Assembly: GCA_903858185.1 (NCBI GenBank)
Contig: CAIOHT010000054.1
Span: 1-64,000 of the forward strand
Direction of reading: 5' to 3'
DNA: 64,000 bases
Source: an uncultured Caulobacterales bacterium
Lineage (GTDB): Bacteria > Pseudomonadota > Alphaproteobacteria > Caulobacterales > Caulobacteraceae
Shown: positions 18,432-27,555 of the stretch, in pieces
How the letters are laid out: each line of letters begins with the position of its first letter
How positions within the stretch are numbered: position 1 is the first letter of the stretch
The notes under the pieces: model-generated
Databases searched by the model: none
Told to the model about the DNA's origin: nothing
Seen by the model: only the letters and a program-made list of their open reading frames with translations
Made by a program: the position numbers and the translations under genes

Positions 18432-18449
18432 GTTGACGAAGGGGGCTTC

Positions 18450-19817
18450 GTGTCGGCGCTGCAATCGAGTTCAGAGACGCTGTCCGGCCTTATCGCCGAT
18501 GAACGGCGCCGCTTTCTCGAGGAGCATCCCCGGTCTGTCGCGCTGTCGGCGCAGGCTGCCGCCGTCTGGCGCGGCGGTGTGCCGATGCACTGGATGGCCG
18601 ACTGGGCTTCGCCCGCCCCGATCTTCGCCGCCCAGGGCGTCGGCGCCGAACTGGTCGATGTGGATGGCCGCGACTATGCCGACTTCTGCCTCGGCGACAC
18701 GCCGGGGATGTTCGGGCACGGCGAGCTCGCGATCGCCAACGCCCTGGCCGACCAGGCCCGCCGCGGCGCCGGTTTCATGCTGCCGACGGCGGCGGCTGTC
18801 CTGGTCGGTCGGCTGCTGGCCGAGCGGTTCGGTCTGCCGCTGTGGCAGGCGGCGACGACCGCCACGGACGCCAACCGCGCGGCGCTGCGCTGGGCGAGGG
18901 CGGTGACAGGGCGCGACCGCGTCCTGGTCTTCGACGGCTGCTACCATGGCGCGGTAGACGAGACCTTCGTCAGTCTGGCGTCAGGCGCTCCGGCGATGAA
19001 GGCCGGACTGGTGGGCCAGGTGCACGACGAGGCGGCGTTGACGCGGGTCATCCCGTTCAATGATGTCGCGGCGCTCGAGGCCGCCCTGGCGCCAGGCGAC
19101 ATCGCGGCGGTGCTGGCCGAGCCGGTGATGACCAACTGCGGCATGATCCTGCCGGAACCGGGCTTCCATGACGCTCTGCGGGCGATCACCCGTCGGACCG
19201 GAACGCTGTTGATCATCGATGAGACCCACACACTCTCGACGGGACCAGGCGGCTACACCCGGGCCCATGGTCTGGAGCCGGACATCTTCACGCTCGGCAA
19301 GGCGATCGCCGGCGGGCTGCCGGCCGCGGTCTGGGGCGTCACGGCCGACCTGGCGACGCGGATGGACGCGGCCCAGGCGCGAATCGGTCCGGGCTATTCC
19401 GGCATCGGCACGACCCTGTCGGGAAACGCCCTGGCCATGGCCGCCATGCGGACGATGCTGACCGAGGTGATGACCGACGCCGCCTATGACCGGATGCAGG
19501 CGGGCGCGGCGCGCCTGGTCGCCGGACTGGAGGGCGTTATCGCCCGTCGCGCGGTCGGCTGGACCCCCGTGCGGGTGGGCGCGCGGGTCGAGCTGGTCTT
19601 TGCGCCGGTCGCGCCCCGCAACGCACTGGAGATGCGCGCGGCGCTGGATCATGATCTTCTGGCGGTGTTTCATCTCTGGCTGATCAATCGCGGGGTGCTG
19701 ATCGCGCCCTTTCACAACATGATGCTGGTGTCGCCGATGACCACCGATGCGCAGATCGACCGCCTGGTCGATGCCGTCGACGGCTTCGCCGGCCGGCTTG
19801 AAAGTCTTGACGCATGA
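18450..19817 (+). CDS. Class III aminotransferase, glutamate-1-semialdehyde aminomutase-like
   Basis: A 455-residue PLP enzyme. GTG 18450 is chosen because it follows a strong AGGGGG and leaves the operator-like palindrome outside the coding sequence; the frame is open to 18396. The Schiff-base lysine is in FTLGKAIAGGLPAAVWG, the cofactor aspartate in LLIIDETHTLS, and the usual SGTEAN-type loop is replaced by ATTATDANRAALRWAR, a variant known in a subgroup annotated only as aspartate aminotransferase family. It overlaps the downstream ligase gene by four bases (ATGA). Context points to an amine or amino-acid substrate of polyamine breakdown; the reaction is not certain. Confidence 0.82.
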   Translation: MSALQSSSETLSGLIADERRRFLEEHPRSVALSAQAAAVWRGGVPMHWMADWASPAPIFAAQGVGAELVDVDGRDYADFCLGDTPGMFGHGELAIANALADQARRGAGFMLPTAAAVLVGRLLAERFGLPLWQAATTATDANRAALRWARAVTGRDRVLVFDGCYHGAVDETFVSLASGAPAMKAGLVGQVHDEAALTRVIPFNDVAALEAALAPGDIAAVLAEPVMTNCGMILPEPGFHDALRAITRRTGTLLIIDETHTLSTGPGGYTRAHGLEPDIFTLGKAIAGGLPAAVWGVTADLATRMDAAQARIGPGYSGIGTTLSGNALAMAAMRTMLTEVMTDAAYDRMQAGAARLVAGLEGVIARRAVGWTPVRVGARVELVFAPVAPRNALEMRAALDHDLLAVFHLWLINRGVLIAPFHNMMLVSPMTTDAQIDRLVDAVDGFAGRLESLDA

Positions 19818-21202
19818 CTGCCCCGTCCATGGTCGCCGATCCCGAGGAATGCCGCCGGTTCCTGGCCGAGCATCCGCATATCCGCTTCGTCGACATCTTC
19901 TTCACCAGCATGACCGGGGTGCCGCGCGGCAAGCGGCTGCGGATCCACGAGCTGCAGGCGATCTACGACTACGGCCGCTTCCTGCCCGGCTCGATCCTGG
20001 TGGTCGACACCACGGGCGCTGACTGCGAGGAGACCGGCCTGGTCTGGGAAGATGGCGACGCCGACCGCCGGGCCCGGCCCGTGCCGGGCACCCTGCGGCC
20101 CGCACCCTGGCTCGGCCCGGACATGGCGCAGGTGATGCTCTCGCTCTACGAGCTGGACGGCGAGCCCAACGATCTCGACCCCCGCCACGTGCTGCGGCGC
20201 GTGCTCGACATGTTCGCCGCGGACGGCCTGACCCCGGTCGCCGCCTGCGAGCTGGAGTATTATCTGGTCGACCTAGAGCGGACGGCGGACGGCGACCTGC
20301 AACCGGCGAAATCGGCGCTGACCGGCCAGCGGCCGAAGACAATCGACGTCTACGGCCTGCCGGAGCTGGAGGCCTTCGCGCCGTTCCTGCGCGAACTCTG
20401 GGACACGTCCGACGTCCTGGGCGTCCCGCTGGAAGGCGCGATCTCGGAATTCGCGCCGGGTCAGATCGAACTGACGCTGAAGCACAAGCCTGACGCCCTC
20501 GCGGCGGCCGATGACGCCCAGGTCTACAAGCGGGCGACCAAGGGCGTGGCCCTGCGCCATGGCTGCGAGGCGACGTTCATGGCCAAGCCCTGGGTCGACC
20601 GGGCCGGCAGTGGCTTCCACATGCATGTCAGCTTCAACAACGCCGAGGGGGAGAACCTCTGCGCCAGCGAGGACGTCGAGGGCTCCGAACTCCTGCGCCA
20701 CGCGATCGGCGGCATGAAGGCCCTGCTGGGCGAGAGCATGGCGATCCTGGCGCCGAACGCCAACTCCTACCGGCGGTTCAAGGCCAACTCCTATGCGCCG
20801 GTGGCGCCCACCTGGGGGGTCAACAACCGCACCGTCTCGCTGCGCGTGCCGGCCGGCCCGCCGCCGACGCGCCATGTCGAGCATCGGGTCGCCGGGGCCG
20901 ATGCCAATCCCTACCTGGTCATGGCGGTGGTGCTGGCCGGCGCCCTGCACGGCATCCGCAACCGATTCGACCCGGGTCCCGCCATCGTCGGGGACGGCTA
21001 TGCCGCCGCCGCGAAATCGGGTCAGACCCTGCCGACCAACTGGTTTGCGGCGGTTGACCTGTTCGACGGCTCAACCGCTCTGCGGGAATACCTTGGCGAT
21101 CGCTTCGTCGACATGTTTGTCTCCGTCAAACGGACGGAGCAGGCGCGATTTTTCGAGGTCGTCACCGCGCTCGATTTTGACTGGTATTTGCGCAATGCCT
21201 GA
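19814..21202 (+). CDS. Glutamine synthetase-family gamma-glutamylpolyamine synthetase
   Basis: A 462-residue ATP-dependent ligase with the glutamine synthetase fold. Seen are the short N-terminal domain with TSMTGVPRGKRL, the metal-binding CELEYYLVD, the substrate block EFAPGQIELTL, the ATP/metal block GSGFHMHVSFNN and the NSYRRFKANSYAP segment. The absence of the adenylylation-loop tyrosine context and its position beside polyamine genes argue for a PuuA/PauA-like enzyme that gamma-glutamylates amines rather than ammonia. It is translationally coupled to the transaminase upstream. A second, divergent paralogue is at 27552. Confidence 0.85.
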   Translation: MTAPSMVADPEECRRFLAEHPHIRFVDIFFTSMTGVPRGKRLRIHELQAIYDYGRFLPGSILVVDTTGADCEETGLVWEDGDADRRARPVPGTLRPAPWLGPDMAQVMLSLYELDGEPNDLDPRHVLRRVLDMFAADGLTPVAACELEYYLVDLERTADGDLQPAKSALTGQRPKTIDVYGLPELEAFAPFLRELWDTSDVLGVPLEGAISEFAPGQIELTLKHKPDALAAADDAQVYKRATKGVALRHGCEATFMAKPWVDRAGSGFHMHVSFNNAEGENLCASEDVEGSELLRHAIGGMKALLGESMAILAPNANSYRRFKANSYAPVAPTWGVNNRTVSLRVPAGPPPTRHVEHRVAGADANPYLVMAVVLAGALHGIRNRFDPGPAIVGDGYAAAAKSGQTLPTNWFAAVDLFDGSTALREYLGDRFVDMFVSVKRTEQARFFEVVTALDFDWYLRNA

Positions 21203-21295
21203 CGAATTCGACGTTTGTCTTTAGTGGCGCTGGCATTTGTCCGGCGTGGATTTCTGATTAGCATTCCAACCTGACCGCTAGGAGACGGAACAGCC

Positions 21296-22399
21296 ATGAA
21301 CAAGATCACCAAGGGCGGCGCGTCCCGCCGTTCACTGCTCACGACACTCGGCGCCGCGGCGGTCGGGATCACCTTCGGCCCCGCCTTGTCCGCCTGCAGC
21401 CCCAAGTCCGGCGGCGCCGGCGGCGCTGAAGAGGCCAAGCTCAACTTCTACAACTGGGACACCTACATCGGCGAAACCACGCTGGCCGACTTCAAGGCCG
21501 CCGCCGGCGTCGATGTAAACATGAGCCTGTTCTCGACCAACGATGAGCTGTTTGCCAAGCTGAAGGCCGGCAACTCTGGCTATGACGTCATCGTCCCGTC
21601 GAACGAGTTCGTCACGCGGATGTCGCAGGCCGGCATGCTGATGCCGCTCGACCACGCCAAGATCCCGAACATGGCGAACATCGACCCGACCTTCCTGAAC
21701 CCGGACTACGATCCGGGCCGGAAATACTCGATGCCCTACACCTGGCTCGCCCTGGGCATCGGCTACCGCAAGTCGAAGGTCAACGGCGTGCCGGACAGCT
21801 GGAAGTGGCTGTTCGACTCCCCCGAGTACAAGGGCAAGATCGCCCTGCTGTCGGAGTCCGCGGACCTGGTGCGCCTCTGCGCCAAGTATCTCGGCAATTC
21901 GGTCAACAACATCCCGCCGGAGCTGCTCCCGAAGATCGAGGCGATGCTGATCCGGCAGAAGCCCTTCATCAAGGCGTTCCACGAGGACAATGGCCAGGAC
22001 ATGCTGCTGTCCAAGGACGTCGACCTGGTCCTCGAATACAATGGCGACATCGCCCAGATCATGGCCGAAGACCCGGACATCGGCTTCGTGGTGCCCAAGG
22101 AAGGCAGCCTGCTGAACTCCGACACCCTGTGCATTCCGACGGGCGCGCCGCGTCCGGACAACGCGCACAAGTTCATCAACTACCTGCTCGACGCCAAGGC
22201 CGGCGCGGAGATCAGCAAGACGATCCTCTATCCGACGCCGAACGCCGCGGCCAAGGCCCTGATGCCGGCCGAGTACCGCGACAATCCGGTGATCTTCCCG
22301 CCGGCCGACATCATGGCCAAGTGCGAGTACGGCGCCTTCGAAGGGGCCGAGAAGGCGCAGGCCTATGAGGAGCTGATCACCAAGGTGCGGGCCGCCTGA
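21296..22399 (+). CDS. potF: Polyamine-binding periplasmic protein (PotD/PotF type)
   Basis: A 367-residue solute-binding protein. The N-terminus has twin arginines (SRRSLL, residues 10-15), a hydrophobic stretch and a lipobox-like LSAC (cysteine 34), so it is probably a Tat-exported lipoprotein. The mature part begins LNFYNWDTYIGETT and contains YDVIVPSNEFVTRM, YTWLALGIGYRKSK and VLEYNGDIAQIM, the ordered polyamine-pocket blocks of PotD/PotF with their aromatic and acidic residues. AGGAG precedes the ATG. It is the first of four transporter genes and probably has its own promoter in the 93-bp gap before it. Confidence 0.92.
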   Translation: MNKITKGGASRRSLLTTLGAAAVGITFGPALSACSPKSGGAGGAEEAKLNFYNWDTYIGETTLADFKAAAGVDVNMSLFSTNDELFAKLKAGNSGYDVIVPSNEFVTRMSQAGMLMPLDHAKIPNMANIDPTFLNPDYDPGRKYSMPYTWLALGIGYRKSKVNGVPDSWKWLFDSPEYKGKIALLSESADLVRLCAKYLGNSVNNIPPELLPKIEAMLIRQKPFIKAFHEDNGQDMLLSKDVDLVLEYNGDIAQIMAEDPDIGFVVPKEGSLLNSDTLCIPTGAPRPDNAHKFINYLLDAKAGAEISKTILYPTPNAAAKALMPAEYRDNPVIFPPADIMAKCEYGAFEGAEKAQAYEELITKVRAA

Positions 22400-22427
22400 C
22401 CGGCGGCCTGGCCTGGGGGGGACGACG

Positions 22428-23333
22428 ATGGAACAGAGCTGGAAGCAGGCAAAGGCTGTCTTCGCCGGCGCAATGGGCCCGCCGCTGTTCTGGCTGGTCC
22501 TGTTCTTTCTCGTCCCCCTCGGGATCGTCTGGGTCTACAGCTTTGGCCAGAACGTCGGGCTGACGGAGATCTCGTTCACGGGCACGTTCAGCAACTACGC
22601 CCGCGCGATCGAGCCGCTGTATCTGAAGATCTTCGCCAAGTCGGCCGGGGTCGCGGCCCTGACGACCTTCCTGTGCCTGGTGCTCGGCTTTCCGGTGGCC
22701 CTGGCCATCACCTTCGCGCCGAGCCGGCTGAAGGCCTGGCTTCTGCTGCTGGTCATGCTGCCGTTCTGGACCAACCTGCTGATCCGGACCTACGCCCTGA
22801 TCGCCGTCCTGCGCACCGAGGGCTACATCAACCTCAGCCTCGGGTGGCTGTGGCAGAAGATCGGCGGCCTGGCCCCGCTGGTCGGGATGCAGCCGGTCGG
22901 CGCCTTCACGCCGCTGGAACTGCTGCACAACAATTTCGCGGTCGTCGTCGGGCTGGTCTATGTCCACCTGCCGTTCATGGTGCTGCCGCTCTATTCCGCC
23001 CTCGACCGGCTGGACCGCTCGCTGCTGGAGGCCAGCCTCGACCTCGGCGCCGGTCATATCCGCACCCTGCTGGTGATTGTCGTTCCCCTGGCGCTGCCGG
23101 GCATCGCCTCGGGCGTCCTGATCACCTTCATTCCAGCGCTTGGGGCCTATCTGACCCCGGACCTGCTCGGCGGTCCGGACAGCCAGATGATCGCCAACGT
23201 CATCGAACGCCAGTTCAAGCGCGCCAATGACTGGCCGTTCGGCGCGGCCATGTCCTTCATGCTGCTGTACCTGACCTTCATCGCCATCGCGGTTCAGGCG
23301 ATGCTGTCCCGCAGCCGCGGGAGGCCGACATGA
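22428..23333 (+). CDS. potH: Polyamine ABC transporter permease (PotH/PotB type)
   Basis: A 301-residue inner-membrane permease with six predicted helices. The EAA loop that docks with the ATPase reads EASLDLGAGHIRTLLVIVVPLALPG. The N-terminal region (PPLFWLVLFFLVPLGIVWVYSF) and WTNLLIRTYALIAVL are typical of the PotB/PotH family. A run of G residues gives the ribosome-binding site. It overlaps the second permease gene by four bases. Confidence 0.92.
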   Translation: MEQSWKQAKAVFAGAMGPPLFWLVLFFLVPLGIVWVYSFGQNVGLTEISFTGTFSNYARAIEPLYLKIFAKSAGVAALTTFLCLVLGFPVALAITFAPSRLKAWLLLLVMLPFWTNLLIRTYALIAVLRTEGYINLSLGWLWQKIGGLAPLVGMQPVGAFTPLELLHNNFAVVVGLVYVHLPFMVLPLYSALDRLDRSLLEASLDLGAGHIRTLLVIVVPLALPGIASGVLITFIPALGAYLTPDLLGGPDSQMIANVIERQFKRANDWPFGAAMSFMLLYLTFIAIAVQAMLSRSRGRPT

Positions 23334-24199
23334 GCCGCCGTTCGCGCCGCCCGCCGCCCGGGCCCCTGGAGTATCTGCGCCGCTGGCCGCTGCAGGCCTG
23401 GCTGGCGATGGTCGGCCTGTTCCTCTACGCGCCGCTGATCACCCTGATGGCGTTCAGCTTCAACGACTCCAAGCGCAACATCGTCTGGCAGGGCTTCACC
23501 CTGAAGTACTACGAAAAGGCCCTGAACAACGAGAGCCTGGTCGAGGCGTTCGGCAACTCCCTGACGATCGCGGCGGTGTCGACTGTCGTCAGCCTGGTCC
23601 TCGGCGCCCTGGCGGCGCTCGCCCTGTGGCGCTTCCGTTTCCCGGGCAAGCCTGTGGTCGACGGGGCCATGGCCCTGCCGATCGTGGTGCCGGAAATCTG
23701 CATGGGCGTCGCAATGCTGGTTTTCTTCGCGCGGGTGCTGCCCTGGCCGCAGGGCCTGCCCTGGCCGCTCAACCTCGGCGCCATCATCATCGCCCACGTG
23801 TCCTTCTCCTTCCCGTTCGTGGCGGTGGTGGTGCGGGCCCGCATGGCCTCGTTCAACCGCGAGATGGAGGAGGCGGCCCGCGATCTCGGTGCCGGAGAGT
23901 GGCGGATGATCCGCGACGTGATCATCCCGCACATGGCTCCGTCGCTGGTCGCCGGCGCGCTGCTGGCCTTCACCCTCAGCCTCGACGACTTCGTCATCAC
24001 CTTCTTCACCTCGGGGCCGGACACGGTGACCTTCCCGGTGAAGGTCTATTCGATGGTCCGGTTCTCGGTGACGCCCGAGGTCAACGCCGCCTCGACGATC
24101 CTGATTGTCATGACCGTCATCCTCACAGCCCTCGCCTTGCGCATGCAGGGCGACCCCGCCGCGGTCTCCGGACACGGCGCCGCCAACGCGAAGCCCTAG
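23330..24199 (+). CDS. potI: Polyamine ABC transporter permease (PotI/PotC type)
   Basis: A 289-residue membrane protein, paired with the preceding permease. Typical blocks are LITLMAFSFNDSK near the start, NSLTIAAVSTVVSLVLG, and the EAA loop EEAARDLGAGEWRMIRDVIIP. The FTLSLDDFVITFFTSG helix is strongly conserved in PotC/PotI. The ATG overlaps the stop of potH (ATGA). The stop codon TAG forms part of the Shine-Dalgarno of the ATPase gene (TAGGAGCCC). Confidence 0.92.
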   Translation: MSRRSRRPPPGPLEYLRRWPLQAWLAMVGLFLYAPLITLMAFSFNDSKRNIVWQGFTLKYYEKALNNESLVEAFGNSLTIAAVSTVVSLVLGALAALALWRFRFPGKPVVDGAMALPIVVPEICMGVAMLVFFARVLPWPQGLPWPLNLGAIIIAHVSFSFPFVAVVVRARMASFNREMEEAARDLGAGEWRMIRDVIIPHMAPSLVAGALLAFTLSLDDFVITFFTSGPDTVTFPVKVYSMVRFSVTPEVNAASTILIVMTVILTALALRMQGDPAAVSGHGAANAKP

Positions 24200-24208
24200 G
24201 AGCCCGCC

Positions 24209-25378
24209 ATGACCGACGCCGCTCCCGCCCCCGCGGCCCGCGCGCCCGCCCGCAAGGACGCCCGGACCATCATCACCTTCGAGAACGTCACCAAGCGCTT
24301 CGGCAAGATGGTCGCCGTCGACAACGTCAACCTGACCATAGAGGAGGGCGAGTTCTTCGCCCTGCTGGGTCCGTCAGGCTGCGGCAAGACCACCCTGCTG
24401 CGCATGCTGGCCGGGTTCGAGACCCCGACCGAAGGCCGCATCCTGATCGACGGTCGCGACGTCAGCGACGTGCCGCCCAACAAGCGGCCGGTGAACATGG
24501 TGTTCCAGTCCTACGCGGTGTTTCCGCACATGACCGTTACGGACAACGTCGGCTATGGCCTGAAGGTCGACGGCGTGCCGGGCAAGGAGCGGGCGCAGCG
24601 GGTCCAGGAGGCCCTGTCGCTGGTCCAGCTGGACGGACTGGGCAGCCGGATGCCCGACCAGCTGTCGGGCGGACAGCGCCAGCGGGTCGCCCTGGCCCGC
24701 GCCCTGGTCAAACGGCCGCGCGTCCTTCTGCTCGACGAGCCCCTGTCGGCGCTGGACGCCAAGCTGCGCGACCAGATGCGCACCGAGCTGTCGACGCTCC
24801 AGGAAAAGGTCGGCATCACCTTCATCATGGTCACCCACGACCAGGACGAGGCCCTCGCGCTGGCGACCCGCTGCGCGGTGATGAACCGCGGACTGCTGCA
24901 GCAGGTCGCGCCGCCGAACGACCTCTACGAGTTTCCCAATTCGCGGTTCGTGGCGGACTTCATTGGCACGGTGAACCTGTTTGAAGGGGCCCTGATCGTA
25001 GACGAGCCCGACCACGCGATCGTCCGCTCACCGGGGCTGGAGACCGAGATCTATCTCGACCACGGGGTCACCGGCGCCAGGGGCGCGACGGTCTGGGCGG
25101 CCATTCGCCCGGAGAAGATCGAACTCAGCAAGCGCCCGGAAGGGTCCTCGCCGCCGGTGATGGACGACGCGCCCGCAGGCTACAACGCCCTGCCCGGAAC
25201 GATCCGCCATGAGGTCTACCTGGGCAGTGAGTCCGTCTACGAGGTCGAGATCAAGGGCGGACGCCGCATCCGGGTGCTGCGCTCGAACCTGACCCGGTGG
25301 GACCAGGAGGACTTTGTTCTCGGCGAACCCGTCTGGTTGTCCTGGCATGCCTGTTCCCCCGCCGTGCTGTTGTCCTGA
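24209..25378 (+). CDS. potG: Polyamine ABC transporter ATP-binding protein (PotG/PotA type)
   Basis: A 389-residue ATPase: Walker A GPSGCGKTTLLRML, Q-loop MVFQSYAVFPHMT, signature LSGGQRQRVALARAL, Walker B LLLDEPLSALD and switch histidine MVTHDQDEA. Behind the nucleotide-binding domain is a TOBE-type regulatory domain (IRPEKIEL, then GTIRHEVYLGSESVYEV). The N-terminus has an Ala/Pro-rich extension of about 20 residues. It completes a four-gene importer and is followed by puuD nine bases later. Confidence 0.93.
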   Translation: MTDAAPAPAARAPARKDARTIITFENVTKRFGKMVAVDNVNLTIEEGEFFALLGPSGCGKTTLLRMLAGFETPTEGRILIDGRDVSDVPPNKRPVNMVFQSYAVFPHMTVTDNVGYGLKVDGVPGKERAQRVQEALSLVQLDGLGSRMPDQLSGGQRQRVALARALVKRPRVLLLDEPLSALDAKLRDQMRTELSTLQEKVGITFIMVTHDQDEALALATRCAVMNRGLLQQVAPPNDLYEFPNSRFVADFIGTVNLFEGALIVDEPDHAIVRSPGLETEIYLDHGVTGARGATVWAAIRPEKIELSKRPEGSSPPVMDDAPAGYNALPGTIRHEVYLGSESVYEVEIKGGRRIRVLRSNLTRWDQEDFVLGEPVWLSWHACSPAVLLS

Positions 25379-25387
25379 GGCCTGACC

Positions 25388-26143
25388 ATGTCCGCAACCC
25401 GGCCCGTGGCCGGAATCATCTGCTGCACCCGCACCGTCGGGGTCGAACCGGCCCAGGCGGTGATGAATCGCTATGTCGCGGGCGCCCTGACGCACGCCGA
25501 CTGCGCGGCCCTGCTGGTGCCCTCGATGCCGTCCCTGATGCGGGCCTCTGAGGTGGCCGCCCGTCTTGACGGCCTGCTGCTGACCGGAAGCCCGTCCAAC
25601 ATGGAGCCCGGCCGCTACGGTGATACGACCGACGATGCCCCCGGGCCGTTCGACGCCGACCGCGACACCATGACCTCGGACCTGATCAAGGCCATGGCGG
25701 ACCTTGGCCGGCCAGTGTTCGGGATCTGCCGCGGCTTCCAGGAAATTAATGTCGCGTTCGGCGGCACCCTGCGTCGCGACATGGCCGAGAACGCCGACCT
25801 GCTGGCCCACCACGCGCCCGACGACGTCGACTTCAACGGCATGTTCGACCATGAGCATGAGGTCGCGCTGACCCCTGGCGGCGTGCTCGCCCGCACCTTC
25901 GGCGCCGAGCGCGCCCGGGTCAATTCCGTCCACTACCAGGGCGTCGACCGGCTGGGCGACGGCCTGACGGTGGAGGCGCGGGCCGACGACGGCGTGATCG
26001 AGGCGGTGTCCGCCGATCTCTCCGGCGCACCGCTTCTGGCGGTCCAGTGGCATCCCGAATGGCGAACCGCCGCCAACCCGCAATCGATCGCCTTCTTCAG
26101 TCTTTTTGGCCGCGCCCTCCGGGGACAGCCCGTCGCTTCCTGA
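25388..26143 (+). CDS. puuD: Gamma-glutamyl-gamma-aminobutyrate hydrolase (PuuD/PauD type)
   Basis: A 251-residue class I glutamine-amidotransferase-fold hydrolase. The catalytic triad is visible: C114 in FGICRGFQEIN, H222 and E224 in QWHPEW. VNSVHYQGVDRLG is the conserved block of the PuuD group, which releases GABA and glutamate from gamma-glutamyl-GABA. It is placed directly after the importer ATPase and before a transaminase and a second gamma-glutamylamine ligase, so the pathway assignment is well supported. Confidence 0.92.
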   Translation: MSATRPVAGIICCTRTVGVEPAQAVMNRYVAGALTHADCAALLVPSMPSLMRASEVAARLDGLLLTGSPSNMEPGRYGDTTDDAPGPFDADRDTMTSDLIKAMADLGRPVFGICRGFQEINVAFGGTLRRDMAENADLLAHHAPDDVDFNGMFDHEHEVALTPGGVLARTFGAERARVNSVHYQGVDRLGDGLTVEARADDGVIEAVSADLSGAPLLAVQWHPEWRTAANPQSIAFFSLFGRALRGQPVAS

Positions 26144-26160
26144 CCCTCCGAGGTATTCCC

Positions 26161-27555
26161 GTGAACGTCCCCCTCCGCAATCATGACATCGCCGAACTCA
26201 AGCGGCTCGATGTGGCGCACCATCTGCCCGCCCAGGCCGACCACAAGCTGATCGCCGAGATGGGCGGCAGCCGCATCATCACCCGGGCGCACGGATGCAG
26301 GATCGTTGACGGCGACGGCAATGAACTGCTCGACGGCATGGCCGGTCTCTGGTGCGTGAACGTCGGCTACGGGCGCGAGGAGCTGGCCAGGGTCGCGTAC
26401 GACCAGATGCTGGAGCTGCCCTACTACAACACCTTCTTCAAGACCGTGACGCCGCCGGCCGTGATGCTGGCGACCAAGGTGGCCGAGAAGCTCGGCAACG
26501 GCCTGACGCATGTGTTCTTCAATTCCTCGGGCTCCGAGGCGAACGACACGGTGTTCCGCCTGACCCGCCACTACTGGGCGCTGAAGGGGCAGCCGCAGCG
26601 CAAGATCTTCATCAGCCGCTGGAACGCCTACCATGGCTCGACCGTGGCCGGGGTCAGCCTCGGCGGCATGAAGGCGATGCACGCGCAGGGCGGTCTGCCG
26701 ATCCCCGGCGTCGAGCACGTCATCCAGCCCTACCGGTTCGGCGAGGCGTTCGGTGAAGACCCCGCGACCTTCGCGGCCCGGGCCGCCCAGGCGATCGAGG
26801 ATCGCATCCTGGCCGTGGGTCCGGAGAATGTCGCCGCCTTCATCGGCGAGCCCATCCAGGGCGCGGGCGGAGTGGTCATCCCGCCGGACGGCTACTGGCC
26901 GCTCGTCGAGGCCATCTGCCGCAAGTACGGCATCCTGCTGATCTGTGATGAGGTGATCACCGGCTTCGGGCGGCTGGGCGAGTGGTTCGGCTTTCAGCAC
27001 TATGGCGTCCGGCCCGACCTGGTCTGCATGGCGAAGGGCCTGTCCAGCGGTTACCTGCCGATCTCGGCTGTCGGCGTCGCCGACCACATCGTCGCCGAAC
27101 TCCGCGAGAAGGGCGGCGACTTCGTTCACGGCTACACCTATTCGGGCCACCCGACCTGTGCGGCGGTCGCGCTGCGCAACATCGAGATCATGGAGCGGGA
27201 GGGCCTTGTCGACCGCACGCGGGAGGACACCGGACCCTACCTGGCGCGGGCATTGGCGACGCTGAATGACCACCCCCTGGTCGGCGAGGTGCGCTCGCTG
27301 GGTCTGCTGGGCGCCGTCGAGATCGTCTCGGAGAAGGGCACCAACAAGCGGTTCGGCGGCGCCGAGGGAACGGCCGGTCCGGTCGTGCGCGACCTCTGCA
27401 TCAGGAACGGCCTGATGGTCCGCGGCATTCGCGACACCATCGTCTGCTGCCCCCCGCTGATCATCAGCCACGCGGAGATCGATCAGCTGGTCAGCATCGT
27501 CCGGCGCTCTCTGGACGAGGCCCTGCCGATCCTGACAGGCGCGGTGAAGACATGA
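26161..27555 (+). CDS. spuC: Polyamine:pyruvate aminotransferase (SpuC-like, class III)
   Basis: A 464-residue PLP enzyme with GTG start at 26161 after CCGAGG; the frame upstream overlaps puuD and is not used. The blocks MAGLWCVNVGYGREEL, ELPYYNTFFKT and FFNSSGSEANDT are those of putrescine/polyamine:pyruvate transaminases. LICDEVITGFGR holds the cofactor aspartate and CMAKGLSSGYLPIS the Schiff-base lysine. It may transaminate free putrescine or cadaverine, or the glutamylated intermediates. It overlaps the next gene by four bases. Confidence 0.88.
   Translation: MNVPLRNHDIAELKRLDVAHHLPAQADHKLIAEMGGSRIITRAHGCRIVDGDGNELLDGMAGLWCVNVGYGREELARVAYDQMLELPYYNTFFKTVTPPAVMLATKVAEKLGNGLTHVFFNSSGSEANDTVFRLTRHYWALKGQPQRKIFISRWNAYHGSTVAGVSLGGMKAMHAQGGLPIPGVEHVIQPYRFGEAFGEDPATFAARAAQAIEDRILAVGPENVAAFIGEPIQGAGGVVIPPDGYWPLVEAICRKYGILLICDEVITGFGRLGEWFGFQHYGVRPDLVCMAKGLSSGYLPISAVGVADHIVAELREKGGDFVHGYTYSGHPTCAAVALRNIEIMEREGLVDRTREDTGPYLARALATLNDHPLVGEVRSLGLLGAVEIVSEKGTNKRFGGAEGTAGPVVRDLCIRNGLMVRGIRDTIVCCPPLIISHAEIDQLVSIVRRSLDEALPILTGAVKT

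Noticed and set aside
21231..21245. A sigma-54 promoter before potF (TGGCA, ten bases, GC)
   Set aside because: Only the invariant GG and GC and a few other bases match; the TTGC part of the -12 element is absent.
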